Shown here: positions 48,853 through 63,100 of the stretch, piece by piece
Numbering within the stretch: the stretch's first letter is position 1
How the letters are laid out: each line of letters opens with the position of its first letter
NCBI RefSeq assembly: GCF_000801105.2
Contig: NC_079517.1
Span: 15,872,001-15,936,000 of the forward strand
DNA length: 64,000 bases
Source: Raphanus sativus
Lineage: Eukaryota; Streptophyta; Magnoliopsida; Brassicales; Brassicaceae
Direction: 5' to 3'
Translations under genes and position numbers: made by a program
The notes under the pieces: model-generated
The model's input: the letters and a program-made list of their open reading frames with translations, nothing else
What the model was told of the DNA's origin: nothing
The model's database searches: none

Positions 48853-48941
48853 ATGAATTCAAGTATTTTCATCTTTAATAGTATCTCGACCTCAGATAAG
48901 AATTCAAGTATTTCCATCTTTAATAGTATCTCGACCTCAGC
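48853..48941. repeat. tandem duplication of ~45 bp
   Basis: GAATTCAAGTATTT, then CATCTTTAATAGTATCTCGA and CCTCAG, present twice with one difference seen. Confidence 0.9.
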
Positions 48942-49340
48942 TTTTTACTAATAACTAATAAGATAAGGTTTGTAGTGAAAAATAGACCCTCACAAATAAA
49001 AAATGCTCTTAAATAATCTATACTATTTAAAGGGAAATATTCTAAAAAAATATACTTAAACAAGGTTGTTAGACCCTTTCATTTATTGTATACATTATAT
49101 TACCATCATTTATCAATCCCACTTAATTCTGTTAATAATTATGTCTAAATAAGATTTTATTTGTAACATAATAATATCTCACGTGCCTATCATTATATCA
49201 CCCACATTTTTGCATTTTTTTTAACGTCTAGATTGATATTAGTCAAAGAAAGTTTGGTGACAATTAAAGCAAAACAAGGCCAAGCCTTCTACCACAAGGT
49301 AGGTAACATCAAGGACAACGCACAATACTCAAAATAAGAG

Positions 49341-50987
49341 TCATATGTCGCTTCCATTTCTTTCTCTAGCAAGCCGATCATGAAGCCAAGATGGCCCTCC
49401 CAAGGCTAGATAAGATCGCAGTCTTCCATCTCTCAAGACGCTTCTCGCAATATCTCTTGCTATACCATTCGTTGATACCTTCTCAGTTTCAAAGGAAACC
49501 ATCACAAACTTCTCTGTGAGCTTTAGTACCTGTGAAATCAACTCTCTGTATCGTGGCCATTGTAGTGGGAGTTTCAGAGCTTCCATTACTTCCCTATAGT
49601 CTGAGGAGATGATGACTCTCGTGACACCAAGATCATGTAAGCTCGTGAGGGCCCATATCACACAACGGAGCTCTGCAATCATACGATTGGGTGTTTGAAT
49701 GAACGCGTCTCGTGCATGATAAGAAACGTTCCCTGATTCGTCCCTTGCTAACCACGCAACCCCACTGTAAAGAACTGTATTACGCCAATTTGCATGTATA
49801 TTACATTTTATTACTCCCTCCTCCGGTGGAAGCCATATCTCACCATTGGATCTCTCTCCTGAGTCTTGTACGATAGGCATATTTAATAGAAACCACTGTT
49901 CTATTTCCTCTCTCATCTCTTGCAAAGCTCTGTCCTTGGATATTTGTGTCTCCGCATATAAAATGGAGTTTCTGCTCTTCCAAATTAACCAAAGTATCCA
50001 AGGTATAGCACGTACTATATTTTGAGGTCGGCTCTTGTCCTCCATTAGATTAAACACGAGTGTAAGATTTTCCTCCAGAGACTGTTGCAGAGTGACCACC
50101 GGGAGAGGGATTCCTGCGTCAGACCATGTATTGGAAGCTGCGGAGCATTGAAACAAGACGTGATTGATTGTTTCCAGACCATTGTGACATAATTTGCAAG
50201 TCGTATCCACTCCCAATCCTCTATGATTAAGACGCTCAGCGACTGCAAGAGCTCCAGATACAGCCCTCCACAAAAACATTCTAACCTTCGGCAAAGTAGG
50301 CATTTTCCATATCTTTTTCTTCAGGTTATTGCGGACCTGCTCCTGCTGAGAAATCTGACCCGCCTGGAGTACTTTCTCTCTAACCAAAATCTCATACCCA
50401 GTCTTGACTGTGTAAGCTCCCTGTCTTGAGTATGCCCAAATATAACAGTCCTCTGCTAGTCCTGGCCTCATTTGCTGAATTCGGTGAACCTCATTGGGAG
50501 GGAATAACTCAACCAGTAAATCATTATTCCAGCCCCCTGACCCATCTGTTAATGATGACACCTTTAACATAACATCAATGAGTAGTTGACGGTTAACCGA
50601 TCTTCTGGGAGAATCATCCATAATCCACTTCTCACCCCAAACATACGTCGAATTTCCATTACCAATGGACTTAATGAGACCCTTTTGAAGTAATTCTCGC
50701 CCAAACAAGATGCTTCTCCAAGCATATGAAGGTCTGTACCCCTTACCGCACTCTAAGAATTCTTTGTTGGCATAGTACCTGCCTTTGTATACTTGAGAAA
50801 GGAGACTTTGCGGTTCATTGAGAAGCTTCCATGCTTGCTTGGCCAATAATGCTTGATTAAAATCTTCAATGTCTCGAAAGCCTAAACCCCCGAGATCCTT
50901 TGGTAAGCATAGATTTGGCCATGATACCCAATGTATTTTCTTCTTGTCACTGCACTCGTTCCACCAGAAAGCCGACATAGCACTCAT
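49341..50987 (-). pseudogene. LINE ORF2 C-terminal part: zf-RVT and RNase H
   Basis: A single 548-codon open frame. The zinc-binding RVT-associated segment is at residues ~220-290. An RNase H domain is at residues ~395-520, with candidate acidic residues in WLARDES, IAELRCV and ISSDYRE. It remains open, so the LINE is not ancient, but it is separated from the polymerase by frame breaks. Confidence 0.85.
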
Positions 50988-51011
50988 TATTTTTTTGGCA
51001 GTGATGTTTTG

Positions 51012-52918
51012 TCAATCTGAAGCAAGACATAGCGTATACAGGAAGCGCCATAGCAATAGATTTAAGGAGGACCTCTTTTCCACCAAGAGAAACATCTTGG
51101 CGTACCATCCATTGAGTCTTTTACCAAGCTTCTCACCTATAAAGGCTAGCAACTTTTGTTTGGAGCCACTAAAACATTCCGGAAGACCCAAGTAAGTGCC
51201 AGCTCCGCCCTCATTCTCGATCTTAAGTCTCTCAGCAAGTAGACGTCTCATGACCGGATCAATGTCAGCACCAAAAGTGATCGATGATTTGTGAAAATTA
51301 ATCTCCTGGCCGGATGCTTTACCATAAAGCTGCAGGTAATGTAAGAAATTGGTGCATTCTTTCAACGTTGCTTGGCACAGAAACAAGCTGTCATCGGCAA
51401 ACAACAAGTGCTGAATAGAGGGGCAGTTTTTCGTCAATCTCATACCAGTAATATTTCCTTCGAGCTCCGCTTTATTCATGACATGTACTAATGCTTCCGC
51501 ACATAGTATGAATAAGAATGGTGACAATGGGTCACCTTTTCTAATGCCACGTTCAGGTGTTATCTTCCCATACGCTTGACCATTGATGAGTACAGTATAT
51601 GTGACAGAACTTCCAAGAATCCCCATTCAACTCGGTCGTAGGCCTTGGACATGTCTGTTTTGATAGCAATGAAATCTCTTTTGCAGTTCGGATTGGTCTT
51701 CAAGCCAGGTACCATCTCATGTGCAATCAGTAGGTTATCAGATATCAGTCTGCCTGCAACAAAAGCGCCTTGCGTTGGAGATACCAGTCGCGGAAGAATG
51801 CCCTTCAGACGTGCGCATAAGATATTTGAGACAATCTTGTACGAGACTGCGCATAAACTGATTGGTCGAAGGTCTGTCATGAGGGTAGGATTTGGTTTCT
51901 TCGGTAATAAGCAAAGCTGTGTGAAGTTCCAATCTTGTGGTATCACTCCCTCTATGAAAAACTTCTTAACTTCCTCTATGATTTGCGGTCCCGTGATCGT
52001 CCAGAACTTTTGGAAGAAATGTCTTGTCATTCCATCTGCTCCTGGTGAGCTATCACTCTTTATAGCTTTGACAGCTCTTTTTATTTCTGCATCAGAGACC
52101 GGCTTAATCAGACCTTCATTCATACTGGCAGTAACTCGAGGTGCGAAGTCTCGAAGAAGCTCAGTAGCATCCGTGGGATGAGACGACTTGAAGAGCTCAG
52201 ATAAATACTTTATCGCTATATCACCTTTAGCTTCTTCAGAAGTATGTTCGATCCCCTCAGAGTCAGTGAGACTTGGAATGTTGTTCTTCATCTTCCTAGT
52301 CTTAGCCCATCCATGAAACACTTTAGTGTTTTTATCACCCGACTGAAGCCAATTATTCTTGCTCCTAAGCTTCCAGTACTCTTCCTCCTCTTGAAATAAT
52401 TTAGCCAATTCCAACTTTAAAAATATGATCCTGGGCATAGAGGGATCTGACTTCATCTCTTCCTGCTCAAGCTCCACTCGCAGTTTCACTATCATCCTCT
52501 TTGAATTGCTAACTTCAGAACGTTTCCATTTAGAAAGTATCTTCCTGCAAGCTGCAATGCGTTCTGAGACTGAAGCGCTAGCATTACTTGTATGAGAAAT
52601 CCAGCCTTTGCGTATAAGCTCCACAACTTCTGGCTTATTGCTCCATCTCTTGTCATACATAAAGCGTCCCACACGCCTCGATTCAATTCCCCTAATGTTA
52701 GTCAGAATTGGTCTGTGATCGGACTCCAACCTCTCTAGGTATATAGTGTGTGAACGAGGGAAAAGACTGAACCATTCTGAGTTTCCAAAGGCTCTATCAA
52801 GCCTACACTGCACCCACACATTCTCTTTAACTCCATTGGAGATCACTTCTCTTACTCCAGCCCATGATAACTTGTCTCCCGAGCTCGGTATCTCCTTGAT
52901 CTGACAATCTCTTGCCAT
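51012..52918 (-). pseudogene. LINE reverse transcriptase, broken
   Basis: Two overlapping frames (51560-52918 and 51012-51626) cover the fingers and palm of a plant L1 reverse transcriptase, with the catalytic FADD variant of YxDD. The join near 51600-51626 shows a deletion plus frameshift after KAYDRVEWGFLE. Confidence 0.85.
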
Positions 52919-53520
52919 TGAACGAAAGGGGTAAAATGATGATTCTTCACGAACTGGACCCCCACTTTTCTCCTATGTATTCATCATTTCATTGAAGTCT
53001 CCGACTAAACACCATCCTGCGTTCCTGTTCAGACCAATAGACTTCAAGTTATCCCACACAATATGTCTCTTGTGTCGCATCAGGTCTCCATAAACAAAAG
53101 AGATGAAGAACACTAAATCTCTCTGTTTGACTTTGACATCGATAATTCTATCATATGCTGAAATCACCTCCACCTCATGTGAGTTCCGCCAAAACAGAGC
53201 TAAGCCACCACTGAGACCCACTGGATTTACCAAAAATAAATGGTCAAAACCCAATGATCTCTTGAAACCTTCTAAGTAAACATACCTTTTTACACATCTC
53301 AATATTTGAGTGTACTATTATTCAGTTCATACGTAAGGAAAAAAAATCAAAACAAGATAATAATATGAAATATACATATTTTCGACCATATATAGATAAC
53401 CAAACATAAAAAATCAAAATAGTACCAGTCGTGATATATTACGTAAATTAATTTATATATTTATAAAATTCAAAATATTACAAAATCAAATTAGATAAAA
53501 ATACTTTAGTAAACCCTTTG

Positions 53521-54345
53521 TTAAAACAAAATTATATAGATATATATATTTACATATGTATTACGTTAAATTAAAAATATTTATAATAGTAATTTTTATA
53601 TAAGATCAATTTAAAAATTATCAACAACTCGACAATATTTTATTTTCCTTTCTGTTTAACAAGATCAAAACTTACAAATACATACAAATATATTACAAAT
53701 TAAATATTATTTCGCTTTAATTTGGTTATTTTCGGTTATTTTCAAACACTTTTGGTTATTTTTGGTTTTCTTAATTTTTTCTGAAAATCAAGAAACCGAA
53801 CCGAACCAAAAACATAATTATTTTTAAAAGTCTTACCGAACTAAACCGAATCCAAAACCGTAACTGAACTGAAAACAAAAAAAAATCGGTTCGATTCAGA
53901 AAAACACTCCTGGGCTAATATAAAGACTCTAAAAATTATTAAAACAAAATTATATAGATATATATTTACATATGTATTACGTTAAATTAAAAATATTTAT
54001 AATAGTAATTTTTATATAAGATCAATTTAAAAATTATTAACAACTCGACAAATATTTTATTTTCCTTTCTGTTTAACAAAAACAAAACTTACAAATACGT
54101 ACAAATATATTACAAATTAAATATTATTTCGCTTTAATTTGGTTATTTTGGTTATTTTCAAACATATTTGGTTATTTTGGATTTTCTTAATTTTTTCTGA
54201 AAATCAAAAAACCGAACCGAACCAAAAACATAATTATTTTTAAAAGTCTTACCGAACTAAACCGAATCCAAAACCGTAACTGAACTGAAAACAAAAAAAA
54301 TCGGTTCGGTTCGGACAGACACCCCTGGGCTAATATAAAGACTCT
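53521..54345. repeat. tandem duplication of ~418 bp
   Basis: Copies 53521-53938 and 53939 to ~54345 both run from TTAAAACAAAATTATATAGA to GGGCTAATATAAAGACTCTA. Each includes a hAT right end and its ATATAAAG flank. The flank beyond the second copy matches copy 1 of the segmental duplication (40580 on), so the extra copy arose afterwards. Confidence 0.85.
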
Positions 54346-54843
54346 AAATAAACATATACTATGGCATAAAATTGGTAAGATCCATAGTATATCAACTTAT
54401 TATAAAACCTAAGCGTTTACGAATGATAACATATTATGGTTATATTATTGAAAATCAAAGATGGCCAAAAAGTATTGAATACCATGAACCTGTAAAAATT
54501 ATATATTGGAATAATGGGAATTATACTATTTATAGAGAGTCTACTATACTTTTTAAGATATAGTCTTCTATTCTTCATGTTTTATATACTATTTACTTGA
54601 ACTAAAACATTCTGCTTTCAAATTTGATATTTCTTTTCTCCTTCATTTTGTGTGATTGGTTGTAAGCTCATGATTTTATTTAATTCAAAAAAAGAAAAAG
54701 AAAATAAAAATTTCACAATAAGACTTGAAATAATGTATCTTAATACACTAAAATTTGTTATTTACCAACTTAGCTAGCGCAGTTTAGTTAGTGTTATATA
54801 TTAAAGAGAGAGAAAAATATTGAAGGGAACAATTATTCAATAT

Positions 54844-54846
<3 letters not shown>

Positions 54847-54874
<28 letters not shown>
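54847..54874. repeat. (AG)14 microsatellite downstream of BGAL copy 2
   Basis: Short counterpart of the 68-unit tract in copy 1, with the same flanks (ATATTTC before, TGAGGACTGTGG after). Confidence 0.97.
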
Positions 54875-54877
<3 letters not shown>

Positions 54878-55070
54878 GGACTGTGGGGAAGAAATTACCA
54901 CGACTTTGTGGGAAAAGAAGATGATTGTGTAAAATGTATATAAGAATGTGTTATTTTATTGAATAAAACCACCGCCCTTAAAGATTAGAAGACTTAAATA
55001 CTTGAAAAATAAAAATATAGCATAATTTGGAAATGTGATACAGAAAAACACCATAAATCTAAAAAAACAT

Positions 55071-58000
55071 TTAGCAAATAGCTTCGACAGCAAGCCTTCT
55101 AGCAGCACCACTGCAATCCGGTGCTCCAAACTTTTCTGTAGAGACATCAATGGAACACTTCTCTTTTCCAACGCATTCTTGTGTGAGAATATCAATAGTG
55201 TTGTTACTTGATTCACAATTTCCTTTTTCAAAAGATCCACAACTGCCATCCGGGTTACCAAAGGAAGCAAATTTGATGGCAGAAATGGGTTTTCTGTCGC
55301 ATGAAAGCTCAATAAAGTTTTTCTCATAAACATTAGCACATACACTTCCCACTCTAGTAGTTTGGAAACTGACAAGCGATGGGTTTCCTCCCATCTCCTC
55401 AAACAAAACAAGTGTGTTATCTCCTTCTGCATTCAAGAAAGAACGAGGAACATGGTACCTGTTCAAGAAAAGAACAAAGCAAAAAATCCCAGTAAATATT
55501 TATCAGGTTTAACATTAGAATATTTGATTCTAAAACCTAATAAGATGTGGAAAACATACCATCTCTGTGTGGGTTCTCCACAATTGGTCAGACATTTTTC
55601 AGCATGATAAGCACCTCTATAATTACATTTTGCAGCACAACCATTTTTGCTTGAAATGAATGCTGGCCAATAACGTCCAATGTTGTTTCCATTGACCCAA
55701 GCTGTACCTTTTCCAAGTCCCAGAAGATCGACAACAACTGGATCATTTCCCAAGGGAGCCTTGAACGTAGTCTGAAAGATAAAATGGAATGATTTGATTT
55801 GATATTAAATAAAAAAGTGTTTGGTTAGTTATCTTATAGATAATAACACCTATTTACCTTATACCAAGTCATGGTTCGGTTAAATGGTACGCTTTCAACT
55901 GACCATTTAGACATTGATTCGGTTCTAAAGAGTTGGTTCTCAAACCCATTCAAACCGGTTTTGTAGCTCCATTTATGAGCAGACAAGTCCTTGACTATAG
56001 TTTCATCACCATTTCTTCCATTAATAAAAATGGGTCCAGTGATTCCAGCCGGCTTACTTTCAAAGAAAGCACCATAGTTCTATAAAAAATTTGACAAAAA
56101 ATAGTTTTCAGTTAAAAATTAAAAATAAAAGAGTTTAAACTTTAAAGAAAATACAAGATAAAAATAATATATAAGAACTTACCGCAAGTCCCACAGTTAT
56201 GCTAAGAAGAGCAATGACATTACGACCAGACTTAAACTTTACATCTTTCTCAAATACATAATGAAAATTTCCATCCTCAGCGTGTTGATTACCTAAAAAT
56301 ATAAATTAATGATTTTGGTAAGTTAGTGTTATTGAGATATGTACAATATATATAAGAGCTACTTACCAATATAGTGTCCATTGACAAAAGCGTGAAGGAC
56401 ATGAGCAGTACTGTTGACGCGAAGAGACATGGTTTTACCCAAAAATGGATCTCGTTTTCTAAACTTAACGGTAGTCATGTACCATAGATAATCACTTTGG
56501 TCATTGGTTACTACTTTCTGATCAAATAATTGTGTCTGTGTAGATTCTCCTTTTCCTTTCAAAAGGAAGTTGTCTATGTTCTCTGGTCTCCATGACCATT
56601 TCAGAGTTGAAGGGCTATCCTCAGCTTCATTTGGTTTCTTAACCATCACTGAAGTCTGAGTGGTAATCTGAAAATTTAAAACCAACAAAAAATGATATGT
56701 TTTTCTACAAATTTGAATGAATAATGGTTGCTAGTATGAAAATTTAAAATCAACAAAAGAAATGTAAAATAAAAACCTTGGCAGTGTTGTAAGCCTCATT
56801 TTTGCAATCCGGTAAAATAGTAACAGACCAAGCCGGAACAACATAAGATTCTCCTTGGAAACTAATTTTTGCATCTGAAGATTCATTTCCATTTCCAAAA
56901 AAGCAGCTTGATCCTTCTTCGGTTTTATAAATTGTTGCCTACTTAATATTTTCATGATAAATAATTAGTTCAAGAATAAAATGTAAAATACTGATAAAAT
57001 AATAAGAATATTACCGATGCAGAGTTTCCAAAGTCAATGGTGGAGATGTTTCCGTATGCGAGAGTTCTTTCCATAGAATGAAGAACATCATGAAGTTGTT
57101 TCAAATGCCCATATTTTGGTTGATTCAAATTACCTAATAGACTTCCATGTTAGTAAAAATAGAAACTTCTAAAATATTTTAAATATGAATATACTTTAAA
57201 TTTACCATATTCGTCAAGGGGAGCATCATAATCATATGAAGTTGTGATGTATGGACCACCTGCGGTTCTATCAAAGTTGGTGCCTCCATGGTACTATAAT
57301 AATAAAAAAAATCAATTACTCTTTCTAGTTAATGTCGATTTTATGTGAGCTTATTTTAATAAATAAGTTAAATTTTCGTTATTATCTTTTACCATATAAT
57401 AATTATTAAAAGTTCCTCCTCTTTGGAAGAATCTTGCAACGGAAAATGCAACATCTTCGGTTGTTCTGTGAGGATTTTTACCACCCCATTGCTTAAACCT
57501 AAACAAACAGAAGACAAATTATATATATTTATGATAGAATATATACAAATAAGGAAAAAACCATACTGAAAATGAAACTAACCATCCGGTCCAATTCTCA
57601 GTCCACATCTTAGGAGTGTTGAGATTGTTTGGTACAAAATTGTCACAATAGAAGCCATTACATGTATTCAACTATTAAAACAAAACAATTTAAAAAAAAA
57701 GTTAACCTTTGAATATATTAAATAAATATTCATTATAACTAGACTGATCTAATTACCATAGGCTGAGGAGCATCATTTTGTTGACACATTATCCATGGAA
57801 CACCTACATCAAGAGACTGAGCCATGTTTGCACACCACTTAATGTATGCTTTACCCGATTCTCCGTAGGGTCCCATTACATTTCCATACTCATTTTCTAT
57901 CTACAAGATTAATAAAACAAAAAAATATTTTTAAGAATTGTATATAACATTTGGAAACACATAATGTATGTAAAAGGTTAAATCAATTACCTGAGCAAGA

Positions 58001-59136
58001 ATAATTGGGCCTCCTTGTGATGCAAATAAATTTTCTTTCTTGACCATGTCTACTATCATAGTTGTAAAGTTTTGCATCTCATCCTATACATAAATCATTC
58101 ATATAAAATTTAATTAAGTAATAACACTACATATATGATAAAAATAATATTGATCATCATGTAAGATTACCATAAATGCTTTATTTGTAGTTCTGAACAC
58201 CATTCCAGGCATGTTGTGCAGCCACACAGGAAATCCTCTGTTATTAAAAAATTTGCATGTCAAAATTATTATATGAAAAACTGTAATATCATTATACAAG
58301 ACGCTAACTCATTAAGATAATTTATTAGAAAAACATATATATTACAATCAAAAGACTAGTATTGACATTTATGATACATAAGTTTTGGTATACTAATTTA
58401 TAAAATCAATTCATTAGACCGTTTATCGACCAAAAAATTATATAGGAAACCACAATATCAGCATACAAGAAGCTAGCTTATTATGAAAATGTATTAAACT
58501 GTTATATAGTGCATTTAAAGAGACTAGCTAAATCCATTTTAATACATTACCCGTAATTCCACTCAGCACATGCATATGGTCCTATGCGAAGAACACCATA
58601 CAATCCTTCATCTTGAATGGTTTTCAGGAACCTGATAAGATCTAATTTTCCAGAAAAATCATATTGACGGCGAGTAGGCTCATGCGCATTCCAGAAGACA
58701 TAAGTTTCTATCGCATCAAGACCTCCTTCTTTACTTTTTCTGATAAGATCCGGCCACATCTAAACATTTACACAAAAACTATTATAATTAGTAGCAAACA
58801 TAAAAGACTAAGACCACACATACTGTTTGATGTAAGGTAGATCAAAATACCTCGGGAGTGCTTCTAGGATAATGGATTGAACCAGAAAGGAGAACTCGGC
58901 GGTGACCATCAATGGTAATGGCTCGGCCATCATGAGAAACGATTGTGGCATATGCACTACTTACGAAAAGAAAACATAAAAGAAATCTTAGAGAAATCAT
59001 ATTTACCTAGACAAATGGTTTATTGAATGAAGAAATATGAAAGCAAAGAAAGCTCTTTTATAGGGTATAAAAATCGTTACCTGAAGATAATATGGATAAC
59101 TATAGATATTCCGAAAAACAAAAATTTAACTGCCAT
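55071..59136 (-). CDS. beta-galactosidase (GH35) with SUEL lectin domain, tandem copy 2
   Basis: Same 16-exon layout as the copy at 41752-45825, with start codon at 59134-59136 and stop at 55071-55073. Exon lengths checked individually for exons 1 and 7-16 equal those of copy 1, so about 824 aa is expected. Signal peptide, IENEYG and TENWTGW catalytic motifs and the lectin tail are all retained. Differences are few and many are silent. Amino-acid changes include P to L before NTPKMW, V to A in the tail (CSG[V/A]ARRL), K to E (STKKF/STEKF) and N/P or V/E changes near NEA[V/E]DSPS. I see no stop or splice-site loss. Both copies look functional; recent duplication and constraint together explain the similarity. 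Confidence 0.9.
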
Positions 59137-59520
59137 TTTATTTAAGTATAAATTTGTTTATATTTTAACTAATTCTTTTGAATTTTGTAACCAATACAAA
59201 AACATTTATCCTAATTTTTAATTTGAAACTGATTTGGATAATAACAGATTTTACGCCAAAAATATGAATCGATGTTGCTTTTCTGTTGAAATTTGTTATC
59301 AATTCATTATATATGAAATCATGTCTGAACATGAAAAATTAACTGCTTTAAATAATGTAAATATTAAAAGCATCATACTTATTTATATGTTTTCATCTGA
59401 TTTTTAACCAATTATAGTCTAAATAATCTTTTAACACTTTCAATTTTTCACAATGAAGATAAAATAAATTTTTTTGACAACCTCTGTTTTTTATATAAAA
59501 GATATCTTGTTGGAGTTGCC

Positions 59521-60133
59521 TTTTTTAATTATTTAACTTTACATTTTCACCTTAAAATTCAATTTAAGCACAAATGCAGGGGAAAAATACTGCATTAATT
59601 ATCCTTTTGAATTTTAAAATTCTTGATCTTTAACCAGAGTAATCCGAAACCAACCATAACTGTAACATTTATATATTTTATGATGTGTGACTATCACGTA
59701 TGAATTTTTGAATACAAATGTAAACAATGAATTACGATGTAAACCACATCTATTATATCAATGAATACATAAACAATTCCACTTCAGTGTTATAATGTAT
59801 TATCTTGAGTTATCCAAGAACATATGAGGAATTCTTTATCGTTAGTGTCGTCATATTTTTTTGATCAGCCACATATATGTTTATATAAAAATATTAAACT
59901 TGACCAGACAAATATGTTATACATTTTTACGTAACATATAGGTCCAATCGTTTTTGTGTATGCAGTTCGTCCAGTTTTTGTTGGTAAGTGTATAAGTATT
60001 AATGTTAATATGTTAGTCCATATCTGTGATTGGTATTTTGTGTAATTAATCTAGTTAAAGAAGGATAGTTAATTATTTAGGCTAAGAATGATTGTGGAAG
60101 CGCCACATCAGCATGGCATGCTTGTAAATAACA
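59521..60133. other. spacer upstream of BGAL copy 2
   Basis: AT-rich, with no homology to the region upstream of copy 1 beyond 59520 and no coding signal. Confidence 0.45.
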
Positions 60134-63100
60134 TCTTATTATATAAAGCTTGGTTCTTCAAATTTACTAATTAACACGATCGCGACACATGGTAATTATA
60201 ACTTTAAGATTGTGACATGTGTTAAAATACATATAAGTAAATAAAATTAATCTTATCTTTTTAAAGATTAAACCAAAAATATTTAAAAGACTGTTTAATA
60301 ATGCTAATTTTTCTTTATTCAAATCCTAATTTAAAAGGTCATAACCAAGAAAGAAATTGTCATTTAAAAATGATTTAAAAACAATTATTATTAAACCAAA
60401 AATGTAAAAGGCTGATTAATGCTAATTTTCTTTTATTCAAATCTTAGTTAAAAATGTCATAAACCAAAAAAATTATTATATAAAAAATAAAAATGTACAA
60501 GAATTTTTAATGCTAATTTTCATGTATTAAAATCCTAATTAAAAGTTCATAACCCCAAAAAAATATTTACATATAAAAACGATTCAAAAAGTAAAAGTAA
60601 ATAAAAAGTAAAGATAACTACGAAAGAAATAAAAAAAACAACTGTAAAGAAATATTAAATGCTAAGTTTCCTTTAAAAAAAAGTCAAAGACTGTTTAATG
60701 TTGATTTTACTTAATTCAAACCCTAATTAAAAAGATCATAACCCAAGAGGAACAATGATTATTCACATCTATATATATAACTAAGCTCTCTCATATTTTT
60801 TCACACAACCAAATATAAGCGTTGCTTCAAGAAATATAGAAGGTTAGGTTTTATATCCCAAACTTGTCATATCCTTTTTTAATATATTTAGTTGTGAATA
60901 TGGTTATTGTTGTGTTTGTCCTATTTTTATGACTTTTAGTTGTGATTATGCTTATTTAATATGTTTATTTATGTTGTGTTGGGTGACATAACAATCAATG
61001 TTATGCTTATTATTTCTGTGTGTTTCAACTATGCTTATTTATTAGGACTATTTACCAGGAATTCTCAAGAAATAATAGCTCCAGCAAGTTAATTAACTCT
61101 AAATCAGTGGAATAAAAAATGTCCTTACCGTCGTACCGTAGAACATTTTACTCGAAAGTGGGAGGCCAGAAATTTAAATAAGAATAATGAACTTATGGGA
61201 ATGAATTTTCTCATACTCGATGAGAAGGTTAATTTCTTTTTAGTTTTAACCTTATATAATTTATTATTAAAAATAATTTGTTTATTATATAGGAAAATAC
61301 TATTCAAGGTTATGTGCATCATTCTCTTATTGAAAAGTTTGGACAAGGATTACGTGAAGGAGCCATCATTGAAATCTGCAATTTTAATGTGCAAGATTGC
61401 AATAAAAACTACAGAGTTTCAGATCATAAATTTCAAATAAGATTGACTGAGAGAAAATCAGTTGCATGTGAGGTTCGACAAATACCTTAGATACCGCCTG
61501 AAAATTTTCGATTCCAAAATTATGAAGATTTAGATCACATGAAAGACTCAACACACGATTTATATGGTAAGATTCTTTTGGTCAGTTATTTCTTTATATT
61601 ATATAATTTTTAGTAGCATGTTCATCATCAAATTCTCTCTTAAAATATTATATATCTTATTATATAAAGCTTGGTTCTTCAAATTTACTAATTAACATGA
61701 TCGCAACACATGTCAATAAAATTAATAAGATTGCGACATGTGTTAATCTATATTATAATTAAAATATATATTAAGATAATAATAAAAACAAATTTGTTAA
61801 AAACTAATTGTAAGTATTTCTAATAGTAATTTTCTATTTTAAAATCCTAAACAAAACATAGTTGCAAATGATTATTTGATAGTAAATTTCCTTTTAATAT
61901 TTTTAAAGAGGTTAAAATTTATAATGATATAAAATATATATACTAAGATAACAAAAATGAATTTTGAAATAAATTAATTTTGAAATTGATTTAATAGAAA
62001 AAGGAAATTTTAAAAATACTTAATTAAAATTACTTAATAGGAAACTTGGTTCTTCAAAGTTGTTAATTGACATGATAGTTATATATTTAAAATTGTGATA
62101 TGTGTTAAACTACTTCATAATTTAAAATAAATATATAAGATAATAAAAATAACTTTTGGTGAAATTAATTATATAGTAAATTTCCATTTTTAAAATCTTA
62201 AACAAAATATTATTTCAAAATATTATTTAAAAGTAATTTCCTTTTTTTAATAATGTGACATGTTTTAGAATATCTCATGATTAAAACACTATATACTAAG
62301 ACAATAAAAAAACGAATTTTGAAATAAATTAATTTTTAAATTTATTTAATAGTAAAGAAGAAATTTCAAAAATTACATAATAATATTATTCTAGAAATAT
62401 TATTTGACAGTAATTTTCCTTTTAATATTTTGAAGTTGTGTTAGAATATCTCATGATTAAAAATATATATACTAATAAAATTTAAAAAATAATTTTGAAA
62501 AACTAATTTCCGTAAATATTTAATAGTAAAATTTAATTTTAAAAATTATTCATTAGTAATTTTTAGAAAATTTCCTTTTTACAAATCCTAAAGAAGAGAA
62601 GTTTGTAAAATAACTTATTTAATACTAATTTGCTTTTCCAAAATCCAAAAAAGATTATTGTAAAAGATTATTGTAAAAGATTATTTGATATTAGTTTTCC
62701 TTTTAAATTTTTTTTTTTAAAAAGTAATTTCAGAATTATTTATTGGTATTTTTCTGCACTTTTTTACTTACAAAAAAATTAAACAAAAAACATTTGTCAA
62801 ATAATTATTAATACTATTTTCGTTTTCTAAATTTCTAAATAAAGTATATTGTAAATCAATTTGATAGTAATTGTACTTTTCTAAAATTTTAAACAAGAGA
62901 ATGTTTAATAGTAATTTTTTTCTTCAAATCCTAATAAGAAATATTTGTAGAATAATTATTTTAAGTATTTATTATAACTAATTAATTTTCCTATTTAAAA
63001 ATCATAAACCAAAAAGAACTATACATATCTATATATGTGGTTCAACTCTATAATTTTCTTTTTAAAATTCATAAACCGAAAAAAATTATAATTATACACA

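Larger units (their letters stand above)
47782..49211. other. spacer without recognised gene
   Basis: AT-rich sequence with two short tandem duplications (48700-48818 and 48853-48941). No coding signal. Confidence 0.5.
49212..53310 (-). mobile_element. degenerate L1-type LINE, 5'-truncated
   Basis: Read on the minus strand: an endonuclease C-terminal part (52973-53302, …LVGDFNEMMNT) and reverse transcriptase (51560-52918 with SSPGADGM, LRPISLCAVSYKI and KTDMSKAYDRVEW; 51012-51626 with GIRKGDPLSPFLF and LLFADDSLFL). These are followed by a zf-RVT module (LWRAVSG…CKLCHNGLETINHVLFQC) and an RNase H domain (49341-50987). The frame breaks at about 52940, 51590-51626 and 51000, and a piece between RT blocks is lost. 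ORF1 and the first part of the endonuclease are absent. An A-rich 3' end lies at 49215-49222. It sits between the two beta-galactosidase copies. Confidence 0.9.
54336..59520. repeat. segmental duplication, copy 2 (paralogue of ~40390-46215)
   Basis: From the hAT end and ATATAAAG flank through the whole beta-galactosidase gene and ~390 bp upstream, this segment matches 40580-46215 at about 13.3 kb offset, with small indels in introns. Copy 1 additionally has the 340-bp MITE and the expanded AG tract. Confidence 0.9.
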
